Of a DNA stretch of 64,000 bases, positions 10,131 to 22,310 are shown in pieces; positions within the stretch are counted from its first letter, which is position 1, and each line of letters opens with the position of its first letter. Below the pieces are notes generated by a model. The model made no database searches. It saw nothing but the letters and a program-made list of their open reading frames with translations, and had not been told where the DNA came from. A program made the translations under genes and the position numbers. This stretch comes from Lysobacter_L cavernae (GTDB lineage: Bacteria > Pseudomonadota > Gammaproteobacteria > Xanthomonadales > Xanthomonadaceae): the NCBI RefSeq assembly GCF_042648505.1, contig NZ_JBHRXK010000004.1, positions 362,030 through 426,029 of the forward strand, read 5' to 3'.

Positions 10131-10780
10131 ATGTCAACGGCATGAATGCCGATGGCATAGGCCGAGGTCCGACCATCGACCTGCTGCGCCACGGCGACAC
10201 CGGCCAGCGCAGCTACCGCGGTCAGCTCGACGATGCCCTGACCGATGACGGCTGGGCGCAGTTGCGTGCCGCCGTGGTCGGCCACGAGTGGGACGCGATC
10301 GTGTCGTCGCCATTGCAGCGCTGTGCCGCGTTCGCGCGCGAGCTGGCCGCCGCGCGCGGCCTGCCATTGCGTTTGGATGCGCGCCTGGCCGAATACCACT
10401 TCGGGGACTGGCAGGGCGTGCCGATCGAGCGCCTGGCCGAACGCGATGGCGATGCGCTGGGCCGCTTCTGGGCCGATCCGGTGGTGAACCCGCCACCGGG
10501 CGCGGAAACCTTCGCCGCGTTCCGCATCCGCCTGTGTGCTGCGCTCGACAGCATTGCCCACGATCGCAGCACCCACGCCGCCCCCGGGCCGCGCACGCTG
10601 GTGATCACCCACGGTGGCGCGATTCGCCTGCTGCGTTGTATCGAGGCCGGACGCGGGTTCGGCGACATGGCCGGGATCGACGTGGCGCACGCCTCGCTGC
10701 ATCGCCTGTCGTGGCCGCGACGTGGCCACGACGAAACTGCATCGCCGGTCGAGGCAGTGAGCGTGCAGGCCTCGGCATGA
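10127..10780 (+). CDS. cobC: Alpha-ribazole phosphatase, histidine phosphatase family
   Basis: Removes the 5'-phosphate of alpha-ribazole or of adenosylcobalamin phosphate. The 217-residue product belongs to the phosphoglycerate-mutase-like family: phosphohistidine motif LLRHGDT with His22, SSPLQRC, the acidic EYHFGDWQG segment and the second histidine in VITHGGAIR. The first 15 residues are a short repetitive stretch (MNVNGMNADG) with two ATGs, at 10127 and 10142; either could be the start. The 4-base overlap with cobT favours the first. It lies between cobT and cobS as in other gammaproteobacteria. Confidence 0.85.
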   Translation: MNVNGMNADGIGRGPTIDLLRHGDTGQRSYRGQLDDALTDDGWAQLRAAVVGHEWDAIVSSPLQRCAAFARELAAARGLPLRLDARLAEYHFGDWQGVPIERLAERDGDALGRFWADPVVNPPPGAETFAAFRIRLCAALDSIAHDRSTHAAPGPRTLVITHGGAIRLLRCIEAGRGFGDMAGIDVAHASLHRLSWPRRGHDETASPVEAVSVQASA

Positions 10781-11520
10781 TCGACGGGCTGCTCGCCGCG
10801 ATCGGTTTCCTCACCCGGGTGCCGGTGCCGCCGCGGGTGTTCGCCGTCGCCGGCGTGCAGTCGCGTTCGCTGGCCTGGTATCCGCTGGTGGGCGCATTGC
10901 TCGGCGGCGTGCTGTGCGCGCTGGCCTGGGGGGTGCAGGGCTGGCCGCCGCTGCTGGGCGCGGCGGTGGTGCTGGTGGCGTGGGTGCTGCTGACCGGCGC
11001 GCTGCACCTGGACGGCCTGGCCGACAGCGCCGATGCCTGGGTCGGCGGGCTCGGCGGCAACCCGGTTGAAAGCCGCGAGCGCACCCTGACGATCATGAAG
11101 GACCCGCGCAGCGGCCCGGTCGGCGTGGTCGCGGTGGTGCTGGTGTTGCTGCTCAAGTTCGCCGCGCTGGCGAGTATTCCCGCGTCGTCATGGTGGGCGT
11201 TGCTGCTGGCGCCGACCCTGGCCCGCGCGGCCCTGGTCACGGCGTTCCTCGGCACGCCCTATGTGCGCAGCGGTGGGCTCGGCAGTGGCCTGGTCGCGGC
11301 GCCGCGCGTGGCGTGTTGGGCCGCGTTGGTCGCTACGCTGGTGCTGTGCGGCGCATTCGGCTGGCGCGGTGGCATCGCGCTGGCGGTTGCGCTGCTGGTG
11401 TTCGCGTGGTGGCGCCGGGCGTGCCTGCGCCGGCTGGCCGGGATGACCGGCGATACCTGCGGCGCGCTCACCGAGCTGGTCGAGGCCGCGGTGCTGGTGG
11501 CCGTCATCGCGGTCGCGTAA
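10777..11520 (+). CDS. cobS: Adenosylcobinamide-GDP ribazoletransferase CobS
   Basis: The last step of cobalamin assembly: joins AdoCbi-GDP and alpha-ribazole at the inner membrane. The 247-residue product has six or so membrane spans and the family motifs FLTRVPVP, LHLDGLADSADAW and MKDPRSGPVGV (the Asp-rich nucleotide site), and ends with MTGDTCGAL. Also called cobV. ATG overlaps the cobC stop by 4 bases. It is the last gene of the cob run; only 17 bases separate its stop from the stop of convergent yceH, and no clear terminator is seen between them. Confidence 0.95.
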   Translation: MIDGLLAAIGFLTRVPVPPRVFAVAGVQSRSLAWYPLVGALLGGVLCALAWGVQGWPPLLGAAVVLVAWVLLTGALHLDGLADSADAWVGGLGGNPVESRERTLTIMKDPRSGPVGVVAVVLVLLLKFAALASIPASSWWALLLAPTLARAALVTAFLGTPYVRSGGLGSGLVAAPRVACWAALVATLVLCGAFGWRGGIALAVALLVFAWWRRACLRRLAGMTGDTCGALTELVEAAVLVAVIAVA

Positions 11521-11537
11521 CGCGCCCGCGGGCGGGT

Positions 11538-12245
11538 TCAGTCGCCGACGGGTTCAGGGCCGACCGGTTCCAACCCGTCGAGCCGGGCTTCGAGTTCGGC
11601 GATGCGCGCTTCCAATGCCGCGACGCGCTCGTTCAAGCTGGTGGAACCGGCCGCCACCGATGCGGCGATCTGCGGTGCCACCGGCGCGCCGCTGAGCAGG
11701 TGCGCGTAGCGGTCCTCGCGCTGGCCGCCCTGGCGCGGCAACACGCTCACCAGCGCCGGCTCGCGTTGTGCCAGACGCTCCAGCGCGTACTGGACATCGC
11801 CGGCCGAATCGAACTTGGCCATGCGCTCGCTGCGGGCCAGCAGCTCGTGCGCGGTCTGCGGCCCGCGCAGCATCAACAGCGCGATCAGGGCGGTCTGGTT
11901 GCGGGTCAGGTTGAGCTTGGCTTCGATCTTGTGCGCGTAGCGATCGGCGCGGCCGCCGTGCTGCGATTTCAGCCAACCGCGGCCTTCGAGCTGGCGCAGG
12001 GCGTGGCCGACTTCGCCCGGTTCCAACTGCATGAACGGTTCGCGCGCAGTCTTCTGGTTGCAGGCCAGCACGATCGCGTTGAGCGTCAGCGGGTAGACGT
12101 CGGGCGTGGTCGCTTCCTTCTCGGCCAGGCTGCCGAGGATGCGCGCTTCGGTTGTGTTGAGCTGCGCGGCGTCAGCGGGCGGGTTGGAACCGTGTTGGTT
12201 GGATTGGTGTTGGTCGGATTCGTGTTGATCGGGTTGCATCGTCAT
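11538..12245 (-). CDS. yceH: YceH family protein (UPF0502/DUF480)
   Basis: A 235-residue cytoplasmic protein of the YceH family; two winged-helix-like domains (core LNTTEARILGSLAEKE to GRADRYAHK, then LTRNQTALIALLMLRG to EDRYAHLL) and a C-terminal heptad stretch (VAALEARIAELEARL) that suggests a coiled coil. Biochemical role unknown in the family. The N-terminus before residue 28 is an odd xQHxS repeat encoded by a 15-base tandem repeat. It starts 9 bases after the antiporter gene's stop, so the two are probably one transcript reading leftward. Confidence 0.85.
   Translation of the reverse strand: MTMQPDQHESDQHQSNQHGSNPPADAAQLNTTEARILGSLAEKEATTPDVYPLTLNAIVLACNQKTAREPFMQLEPGEVGHALRQLEGRGWLKSQHGGRADRYAHKIEAKLNLTRNQTALIALLMLRGPQTAHELLARSERMAKFDSAGDVQYALERLAQREPALVSVLPRQGGQREDRYAHLLSGAPVAPQIAASVAAGSTSLNERVAALEARIAELEARLDGLEPVGPEPVGD
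12191..12235 (-). repeat. Three 15-bp tandem repeats inside the yceH N-terminus
   Basis: Three consecutive 15-base units (12191-12205, 12206-12220, 12221-12235) differ at only a few positions around a gtgttgg-ngg-tt core and encode the five-residue pattern xQHxS near the yceH start codon. The unit length is a multiple of three, so copy-number change keeps the frame. Confidence 0.75.
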
Positions 12246-12254
12246 TCCAGTACG

Positions 12255-13940
12255 TCAGGCCGTCGCCGGCGGCAGGTGGCGGCTGCCACGGTACGGCGGC
12301 GTCGCCATCACCATCTCGGCCAGACTGTGGGCCAGCTCGCGCTCGGCCATGACCGCGCCGTCGGCGCCGTGCTCGAGCAGGTGCTTGACCTCGGCGTCGC
12401 TGTGCGCGCGCGCGACGATGCTCAGTGACGGTTTGAGCTGACGCAGCTTGGCGATGATCTCGCCGGCTTCCAGCGCGTTGGGGATGGCGATCATCACGGT
12501 GTGGGCCTTCTCCGGCAACGCCTCCTGCAGCACGCGCTCATTGGCGGCGTGGCCGTTGACGGTTGGCAGGCCGGCCGCGCGGGCGCGGTCGACGCGGTCG
12601 TCCTCCGACTCGATCACCACCAGCGGCACGCCTTGAGCGGTGAGCAGCCGTCCCAGCTCGCTGCCGACGCGGCCGTAGCCGATCAGGATGGTGTGGTCGT
12701 GCAAGCCCTCGGGAATCGGCGGCAACACGTGCTCTTCCGGCACCGGGATGCGCGCGGCCGCCTCGCGCGCCTCGCGGCGGTCGAGCCAGGTGAACAGCAG
12801 CGGGTTGATGATGATCGACAGCAGCGCGCCGGCAAGGATCAGGTCCTGGCCCTCCTTGGGCAGGACCTTCAGCTCCAGGCCGAGGCCGGCGAGGATGAAA
12901 GAGAACTCGCCGATCTGCGCCAGGCTGGCCGAGATCAGCAGGGAGGTCGAATTGGGCTTGCCGAACGCGCGCACGATCGCGTACGCGGCCACCGACTTGC
13001 CGAACACGATGATCAGGAAGGTCGCCAGCACCTGCAGCGGCTGCTCGATCAGGATCATCGGGTTGAACAGCATGCCGACCGAGACGAAGAACAGCACCGC
13101 GAACGCATCGCGCAGCGGCAGGGTCTCGGTGGCGGCCTGGTGGCTGAATTCCGATTCGTTGAGCAGCATGCCGGCGAAGAACGCCCCCAGCGCGAACGAC
13201 ACGCCGAACATCGCCGCCGAGCCGAACGCGACGCCGAGCGCGATCGCCAGGATGCACAACGTGAACAGCTCGCGCGAACCGGTGCCGGCGACGCGTTCGA
13301 GGATCCACGGGATCACCCGGCGGCCGACGATCAGCATCACCGCGACGAACGCGCCGAGCTTGGCGAAGGTCTTGAACAGCGCCGACCACACGTTGACGCT
13401 GTCGCCGGCGTCGCCGCGCAGCACGTCGGCGAAGGCCGGCAGCAGCACCAGCGCCAGCACCATCGCCAGGTCCTCGACGATCAGCCAGCCGACCGCGATG
13501 CGGCCGCGATTGGTTTCCACCAGGCGCCGTTCTTCCAGGGCGCGCAGCAGCACCACGGTGCTGGCCACCGACAGCGCCAGGCCGAACACGAGGCCGGCGC
13601 CGAGTGACCAGCCCAGGAAATGCGCCAGGCCCATGCCTAGCAAGGTCGCCACCGTGATCTGCACGATCGCACCGGGCAGGGCGATGGCCTTCACCTCGAG
13701 CAGATCGCGCATCGAGAAATGCAGGCCGACGCCGAACATCAGCAGGATCACGCCGATCTCGGCCAATTGCGGTGCCAGCGTCTGATCGCCGACGAAGCCC
13801 GGGGTGAACGGTCCGGCGACAATGCCGGCCAGCAGGTAGCCGACCAGCGGCGACAGCCGCAGGCGCTGTGCCAGCGCGCCGAAGATGAAGGCGAGGACGA
13901 AACCGGCCACCAGGATCGCGATGAGGGAGGTGTGGTGCAT
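12255..13940 (-). CDS. ybaL: YbaL-type monovalent cation:proton antiporter (CPA2) with RCK domain
   Basis: Inner-membrane K+(Na+)/H+ antiporter, 561 residues against 558 in E. coli YbaL. The N-terminal region holds about 12 membrane spans (PLVGYLLAGIVAGPFTPGF, the VILLMFGVGLHFS segment, GLALSVASTVVLLRALEE). The C-terminus from about residue 415 is an NAD-binding RCK_N domain (DHTILIGYGRVGSELGRLL, VNGHAANERVLQEA). The gene is divergent from yheS and lies just before yceH in the leftward direction. KefB/KefC are alternatives but the N-terminus matches YbaL best. Confidence 0.88.
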   Translation of the reverse strand: MHHTSLIAILVAGFVLAFIFGALAQRLRLSPLVGYLLAGIVAGPFTPGFVGDQTLAPQLAEIGVILLMFGVGLHFSMRDLLEVKAIALPGAIVQITVATLLGMGLAHFLGWSLGAGLVFGLALSVASTVVLLRALEERRLVETNRGRIAVGWLIVEDLAMVLALVLLPAFADVLRGDAGDSVNVWSALFKTFAKLGAFVAVMLIVGRRVIPWILERVAGTGSRELFTLCILAIALGVAFGSAAMFGVSFALGAFFAGMLLNESEFSHQAATETLPLRDAFAVLFFVSVGMLFNPMILIEQPLQVLATFLIIVFGKSVAAYAIVRAFGKPNSTSLLISASLAQIGEFSFILAGLGLELKVLPKEGQDLILAGALLSIIINPLLFTWLDRREAREAAARIPVPEEHVLPPIPEGLHDHTILIGYGRVGSELGRLLTAQGVPLVVIESEDDRVDRARAAGLPTVNGHAANERVLQEALPEKAHTVMIAIPNALEAGEIIAKLRQLKPSLSIVARAHSDAEVKHLLEHGADGAVMAERELAHSLAEMVMATPPYRGSRHLPPATA

Positions 13941-14069
13941 CGGCGCTCCTGTGCGATGAGCTTTTTAGAATGTGGGCCAGCCTGCGCAGATGCAACCGTT
14001 GAAGTGTGGCCAATCGGCGGTTTCCCGCGGATTTGACGGTGGTTCGTCGGCATTTGCGGCCCGTGCCCG

Positions 14070-14075
14070 TACAAT
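14070..14075 (+). promoter_or_regulatory. Possible -10 element of yheS (tacaat), leaderless layout
   Basis: tacaat ends 7 bases before the yheS ATG, so a transcript started from it would begin at or next to the start codon. No Shine-Dalgarno is visible in front of the ATG. No good -35 is seen at the usual spacing, so the call is weak. Confidence 0.25.
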
Positions 14076-14081
14076 GGCGGC

Positions 14082-15947
<1,866 letters not shown>

Positions 15948-16038
15948 TACACGCCGCGACGGTCCGGCTCGATGATTGCTTTCACCTTGGCGTGACCAGG
16001 GCGATGAGTGGCCTGCAGCGTGATCTCGACCGCCGCGA

Positions 16039-16948
16039 TTAGTCCCGCGGCAGGTCCAGGCATTCGTCGAGCACCGCCTGGCCTTCGATCGCGACCGCGA
16101 CCGGTGCGCCGTCCTCGACCCGCACGCTGACATCGACGTAGCCGCCACGGCCGTTGCCGGCCTGCTGGCGCGCACGGAACCGTGCCATGCCGTCGGCATC
16201 GGCGGCGAGCAGGCCGTGCTGCACCAGGTAGGCGCCGAGCGGGCCGTTGGCGTTGCCGGTGACCGGGTCCTCGTCGACACCGATCGCCGGGGCGAACATG
16301 CGGCCGTGGCTGCGGGCGTCGTCGTTGGCATCGAGGGTGAACACGAAATAGCCGTTGCTGCCGACGCGAGCACTGAGCTGCGCCAGGCGGGCCATGTCGG
16401 GCTGCAACGCACGCAGGCGGTCGCGGCGCTCCAGGCCGATCAGCAAACTTGCCGTGACCGGTGCTGACGCACTGCGGCGGGCAGCGGAAGTCGAGGTCGG
16501 CGCCGTCCAGGCCCAATGCCGCGACGACCTCCCACACCAGCTCGGGCGCGAGCGGTGCATCGAACACCGGCGGGTTCTGGGTGATGCGCACCGCGATGGC
16601 GTCGCCGTGGCGCAGCGTTTCCACCGATTGCACGCCGGCGCCGGTGAGTTGCCGGCGCAAGCCCGGTGCCGCGCCTTCCAGTACCAGCGCGTAGTGCGCG
16701 GCGACCGTGGCATGGCCACAGACCGGCACCTCGGTGGTCGGGGTGAAGTAGCGGATGTGCAGGTCGTGATCGTCGCCACGCGCCGGCAACACGAAGGCGG
16801 TTTCGGAATGGCCGAGCCGATGGGCGATGGCCTGCATGCGCGCTTCGCTCAAGCCGGCCGCGTCGGTGACGACGCCGGCGGAATTGCCTTGGCCGCGCTC
16901 AGTGGTGAAGGCATCGATCCGGTAGACGCGCAACGGGCTCATCGTCAT
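16039..16948 (-). pseudogene. PhzF-family isomerase gene broken by a single-base frameshift
   Basis: Reading left from 16948, the first ~165 codons give a typical PhzF protein (GNSAGVV, catalytic glutamate in HSETAFVLP, EVPVCGHATVAAHYAL, ending CVSTGHGK). The frame then goes off; the other half (LLIGLERRDRL through DEDPVTGNANGPLGAYL to LDLPRD) is in a different frame down to 16039. Removing one A from the AAA at 16445-16447 restores VSTGHGK-LLIGL and a full 302-residue protein. Both halves have all family motifs and no other damage, so it is either a recent pseudogene or a sequencing error. Function in the family is varied (isomerase/epimerase-like); substrate unknown. Confidence 0.85.
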
Positions 16949-17069
16949 GGAGGCTGGCGGAAAGGCATCAGTGTAGGGCGCGACCGCGGCGCGGCCCTGC
17001 GCGGGCGCTTGTGGCGGTCATCGGCGGCGTTGATGATCGGCGGCAGTGCCCAGCCACGGAGAAGGCCGT

Positions 17070-18266
17070 GTGAGTCACGACCTGATCTACCTGTTGTTGA
17101 TCTGCGCGCTGTTGATCGTGCCGCGCGCCTTGCAGCGTTTCCGCCTGCCGTCGCAGCTGACCTGCTTCGGGTTCGGCATCGTGCTGATCCTGGCCTGGCC
17201 CACCGTGCAGCACAACGACGCGGTGCACCTGTTGGCGACGTTCGGCATCGCCTCGCTGTTTCTCTACGCCGGCCTGGAGGTCGACCTGCGCCAGTTGCAG
17301 CAGGGCCTCCGGCCGCTGTTGACCTACATCGGCGTGCGCGTGTTCACCCTGGTGCTGGTCGCCGGGCTGGCCTGGCAGTTCCTCGGCCTGGCCTGGCAGC
17401 CGGCGGCATTGCTCGCGCTGGCGCTGCTGACGTCGTCCACCGGGTTCATCGTCGACTCGCTGGACCGTTTCGACATGAGCGCCGACGAGCGCTTCTGGGT
17501 GACCAACCAGTCCATCGCCGGCGAGCTGCTGGCCCTGGCGGCGATGTTCGTGGTGCTGCAGGCCGCCGACCCGCTGCAACTGGCCGGCTCGACCACGGTG
17601 CTGCTGGCGATGGTGGTGGCCATTCCGCTGCTGTACCTGGCGCTGGGTCGCTGGATCACACCGCACGCGCCGGGTTCGGAATTTTCGTTGCTGGTGATGG
17701 TCGGCCTGGGCGCGGCCTACGTCACCGACAAGCTTGGCGTCGAATACCTGCTCGGTGCGTTCATCGCCGGCCTGATCGCGCGGCTGCTGCGGCCGCGGCT
17801 GCCGGCGCTGGCGTCCGAGCACAACCTGCATGCGGTCAAGCTGTTTTCCTCGTTCTTCGTGCCGTTCTATTTCTTCGCCAACGGCGCCAAGGTGCCGACC
17901 GGCGCGTTGACCTGGGAAGCGCTGCTGATTGGCCTGGGATTGACCGCGGTGCTGCTGCCGGCGCGGCTGGGCGTGGTCTGGGCGCAGCGGCGCTGGCTGT
18001 GCGGCGACAGCGCGCACAGCAGCCTGCGCATCGCGGTCTCGCTGATGCCGACCCTGATCTTCACCCTGGTGCTGGCGACGATCCTGCGCGAGCGCTTTGC
18101 CCTCTCCGATGCCCTGTTCGGCGGGCTGCTGCTGTATGCCGCCCTCAACACGCTGCTGCCGTCACTGGTGCTGCGCACGGCCTTCGACATCGCGCCGATG
18201 CCGCTGGAGGAGGCGCCTGCGGCCCCTGTGCCGCCCGCCGAAGCCGGGGTGCGACCCCCGCTATGA
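17070..18266 (+). CDS. Cation:proton antiporter, CPA2 family, without RCK domain
   Basis: An inner-membrane Na+/K+:H+ exchanger-like protein of 398 residues with 11-13 hydrophobic segments and no C-terminal NAD-binding domain. Family features: LFLYAGLEVDLRQL, LTSSTGFIVDSLD in the ion-path region, and GVEYLLGAFIAGLIARL. It ends with a short proline/alanine tail. The GTG start at 17070 is preceded by ggagaagg at 17058-17065; the in-frame ATG at 17046 is possible but has no SD. It is not closely similar to the YbaL protein at 12255-13940, so the two are not a recent duplication. Confidence 0.75.
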   Translation: MSHDLIYLLLICALLIVPRALQRFRLPSQLTCFGFGIVLILAWPTVQHNDAVHLLATFGIASLFLYAGLEVDLRQLQQGLRPLLTYIGVRVFTLVLVAGLAWQFLGLAWQPAALLALALLTSSTGFIVDSLDRFDMSADERFWVTNQSIAGELLALAAMFVVLQAADPLQLAGSTTVLLAMVVAIPLLYLALGRWITPHAPGSEFSLLVMVGLGAAYVTDKLGVEYLLGAFIAGLIARLLRPRLPALASEHNLHAVKLFSSFFVPFYFFANGAKVPTGALTWEALLIGLGLTAVLLPARLGVVWAQRRWLCGDSAHSSLRIAVSLMPTLIFTLVLATILRERFALSDALFGGLLLYAALNTLLPSLVLRTAFDIAPMPLEEAPAAPVPPAEAGVRPPL

Positions 18267-18348
18267 GGCCGTCGGGGCACGCAACGGCTTGAATTGGCCG
18301 GCATTGCCTCCAGAATGCCGGTCAGCCTTTCGCTAAAGTGGCCGTTCC

Positions 18349-18663
18349 ATGCCGATCTACGCCTTCGAGTGCGCCGCCTGCGGCCACCGCTTCGACCGCC
18401 TGCAGAAACTCTCCGAAGCCGATCCGGCGGTCTGTCCTGAATGCGGCGAGCCGCAGGTGCGTCGTCAGCTGACCGCGCCACAGTTCCGCCTGGCCGGCGG
18501 CGGCTGGTACGAAACCGACTTCAAGAAGGACGGCGACAAGAAGCGCAACCTGGCCGACGCGGGCGCCAGCGGGGGCACCGAGGCCAAACCGGCCGAAAGC
18601 AAGCCGGCGGAGAAGAAGGCCGAGCCGGCGGCGGTCGCGCCTGCGGCCAAACCGGCCACTTGA
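18349..18663 (+). CDS. FmdB-type zinc-ribbon protein
   Basis: A 104-residue protein with an N-terminal zinc ribbon (MPIYAFECAACGHRFDRLQK with CxxC, then CPECG) of the FmdB regulatory family. The family commonly sits just before aspS in gammaproteobacteria, and aspS is indeed the next + strand gene here, 1.3 kb away with a REP element and an opposing gene between. The last ~35 residues are a low-complexity Lys/Ala/Pro/Glu tail (KPAESKPAEKK), typical of members in this family of bacteria. Actual role not established. Confidence 0.82.
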   Translation: MPIYAFECAACGHRFDRLQKLSEADPAVCPECGEPQVRRQLTAPQFRLAGGGWYETDFKKDGDKKRNLADAGASGGTEAKPAESKPAEKKAEPAAVAPAAKPAT

Positions 18664-18701
18664 GCCGGCATTCTTATTGATCGAGCCCGAATCTTGTTTC
18701 A

Positions 18702-18781
18702 CGTAGGAGCGGCTTCAGCCGCGAGTTTTCGCGTGCCTACAGGGCATCCATCAAGAGCTCGCGGCTGAAGCCGCTCCTACG
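18702..18781. repeat. REP-type palindromic pair with 24-bp perfect arms
   Basis: Arms 18702-18725 and 18758-18781 are exact inverse complements around a 32-base loop. The arm core gtaggagcggcttcagcc is a repeat family seen widely in Xanthomonas, Lysobacter and Pseudomonas genomes, thought to be moved by RAYT transposases (established for the class; not tested here). It sits between fmdB and the convergent DUF3011 gene, where it could also end transcription from both sides. A single arm recurs at 37711-37732. Confidence 0.85.
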
Positions 18782-18845
18782 ACGCGCCCTGGCCGGAGGT
18801 TGACGGGCGTGCGTGGCACGCCCGTCTCCGTCGGTTGCGCGGGGC

Positions 18846-19790
18846 TCAGTAGCCGAAGCGGCCGCGGCAGTTGTGGCTGACCCAGATCGCGGTACCGGTG
18901 AAACCCCAGGTGCGGTTCTGGATGCACGGCTGGCTCGACAGCTGCTGCAGCAGGCGCGGTGCGCCCGTGCCGGCCGGCCATGGGCAGCCCGCCGGCTGGT
19001 TGTTGGTGCTGGCGCACACCACCGATGGGCCGCCCGAGCCGCCGCCCACCGGCGGTTGCACCGCGGCGGCAGAGACGAATTCCGCGCGGCAGCCGCCGCC
19101 GACATAGACCTGGCCGCGCTGCGACTGCCAGGTGACCCCTTCCCGGCAGGCGGTGCCGGACAGTTGTCGCGACAGCCGCGACGGCCCGGACCAGGGCACC
19201 CGGCAGGTCTGCGCCTGGTTGTTGACACTCTCGCAGCGGACCACGCCGGTGGCCGGCGGCGGTACCACCGGCGGACTGATCGGTGGCCGGGTGGCGGCGG
19301 CGAACTCGCCGCGGCAGCCCTTCCACACCATGATCAGGCCGTCCTGCGAGTTCCAGGTGCGGTTCTCGACGCAAGGGTTCTTGGACACCTGCCGCACCAG
19401 CCGCGACGGGCCACGCCACGGCGGCGTGCAGCGCTTGGTGTCGCCGTCGTTGCTGTCGCAGCGCAGGGTCTGGCCGGGGTTCGGGTACGGCGGCTGCACG
19501 CCGCCGTTGCCGCCGCCGTTGCCCAGGGATTGGGCAATGTCGGACTTGATCCGGCTGAAGCCCCAGCTGGAGCGGTTGACCTGGTCGAGGTAGAAGCGCA
19601 ACTGGTCGTCGGGGATGCGGCGGCCGCGGGACTGCTCCTGGTATTCCAGGCTGATGACCCGGACCTGGTCGCTGTGGGACAGGGTGCGCAGGTTTTCCGG
19701 CGCGTAGGCCCGTTGCTGGGCGGCGACGGGTGTGGCGAGGCCTGCCAGGCAGGCGGCGAGCAGCAACGGCTTGAGCAGCTGTTGGAACAT
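18846..19790 (-). CDS. Secreted protein with three DUF3011 repeats
   Basis: A 314-residue exported protein. Residues 1-24 are a signal peptide (ends PVAAQQ). About 75 residues of charged helix follow, then a Gly/Asn-rich linker (GNGGGNGG), then three DUF3011 repeats of ~60-65 residues, each built as C...C..PW.GPSRL.RQ.S...C...TW....G.IWV..GCR..F, separated by proline/glycine linkers. Each repeat has four cysteines, which suggests disulfides in the periplasm or outside. Function of DUF3011 is not known; a cell-surface or binding role is only a guess. ATG at 19790 follows a gggga SD; longer upstream reading to 20114 would run into the divergent aspS and is rejected. Confidence 0.8.
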   Translation of the reverse strand: MFQQLLKPLLLAACLAGLATPVAAQQRAYAPENLRTLSHSDQVRVISLEYQEQSRGRRIPDDQLRFYLDQVNRSSWGFSRIKSDIAQSLGNGGGNGGVQPPYPNPGQTLRCDSNDGDTKRCTPPWRGPSRLVRQVSKNPCVENRTWNSQDGLIMVWKGCRGEFAAATRPPISPPVVPPPATGVVRCESVNNQAQTCRVPWSGPSRLSRQLSGTACREGVTWQSQRGQVYVGGGCRAEFVSAAAVQPPVGGGSGGPSVVCASTNNQPAGCPWPAGTGAPRLLQQLSSQPCIQNRTWGFTGTAIWVSHNCRGRFGY

Positions 19791-19944
19791 GAGTTTTCCC
19801 CAGGACGATGAAAGTCGCGCGCCTTCACGGCCGCGCCCGGCGTGGTACATGGGCGGCCTTCCGGGCCAGTAACCCGCCCGAGCCGTTAATATGGCGTGTT
19901 TTCCGGCCTGCCGGCCGGGTCCGTCGTAATCCCCGGAGTCCCCC

Positions 19945-21741
<1,797 letters not shown>

Positions 21742-21748
21742 GCCGCGC

Positions 21749-22273
21749 ATGGGCCTGGTCATCCGCCGCGCCACGCCGGCCGATGCGCAGGTGCTGTCGC
21801 AGCTGGCTGCACGCACTTTCGTCGAGACGTTCGGGCACCTGTACCCGGACGCCGACCTGCAGCACTTCCTGCGCGACAGCTATGCCGTCGACAAGCAGGC
21901 GCTGATCCTCGCCCACCCGGATTACGCGGTGTGGCTGCTGGAGTGCGACGGGGTGGCGGTTGGTCATGCCGCCGCCGGCCCGTGCGGCTTGCCGCACCCG
22001 CAGGTGCGCCCCGGCGACGGCGAGCTCAAGCGCCTGTACGTGTTGCGCGAGCACCAGAGCGGCGGCTGGGGCGGGCGCCTGTTCCAGGCCGCGCTCGACT
22101 GGCTCGAACGCGATGGCCCGCGCACGCTGTGGATCGGTGTGTGGTCGCAGAACCTGGGCGCGCAGCGCTTCTACGCGCGGCACGGTTTCGAGCACGTCGG
22201 CGACTACGAGTTCGTCGTCGGTACAACGCGCGACCACGAATTCATCCTGCGCCGACCACCGCACGCCGCCTGA
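21749..22273 (+). CDS. GNAT family N-acetyltransferase
   Basis: A 174-residue protein with the GNAT fold: N-terminal IRRATPADAQVLSQLAARTF, the acetyl-CoA-binding stretch LKRLYVLREHQSGGWGGRLF (motif A, with an R/Q-x-x-G-x-G/A-like pattern), and the motif B segment NLGAQRFYARHGFEHVGDY. Substrate not predictable. It follows aspS by 7 bases, so it is probably on the same transcript. Confidence 0.85.
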   Translation: MGLVIRRATPADAQVLSQLAARTFVETFGHLYPDADLQHFLRDSYAVDKQALILAHPDYAVWLLECDGVAVGHAAAGPCGLPHPQVRPGDGELKRLYVLREHQSGGWGGRLFQAALDWLERDGPRTLWIGVWSQNLGAQRFYARHGFEHVGDYEFVVGTTRDHEFILRRPPHAA

Positions 22274-22310
22274 GACATGGCCGGGGTGCGCTGTGCCGCG
22301 TCGGCCGGCG

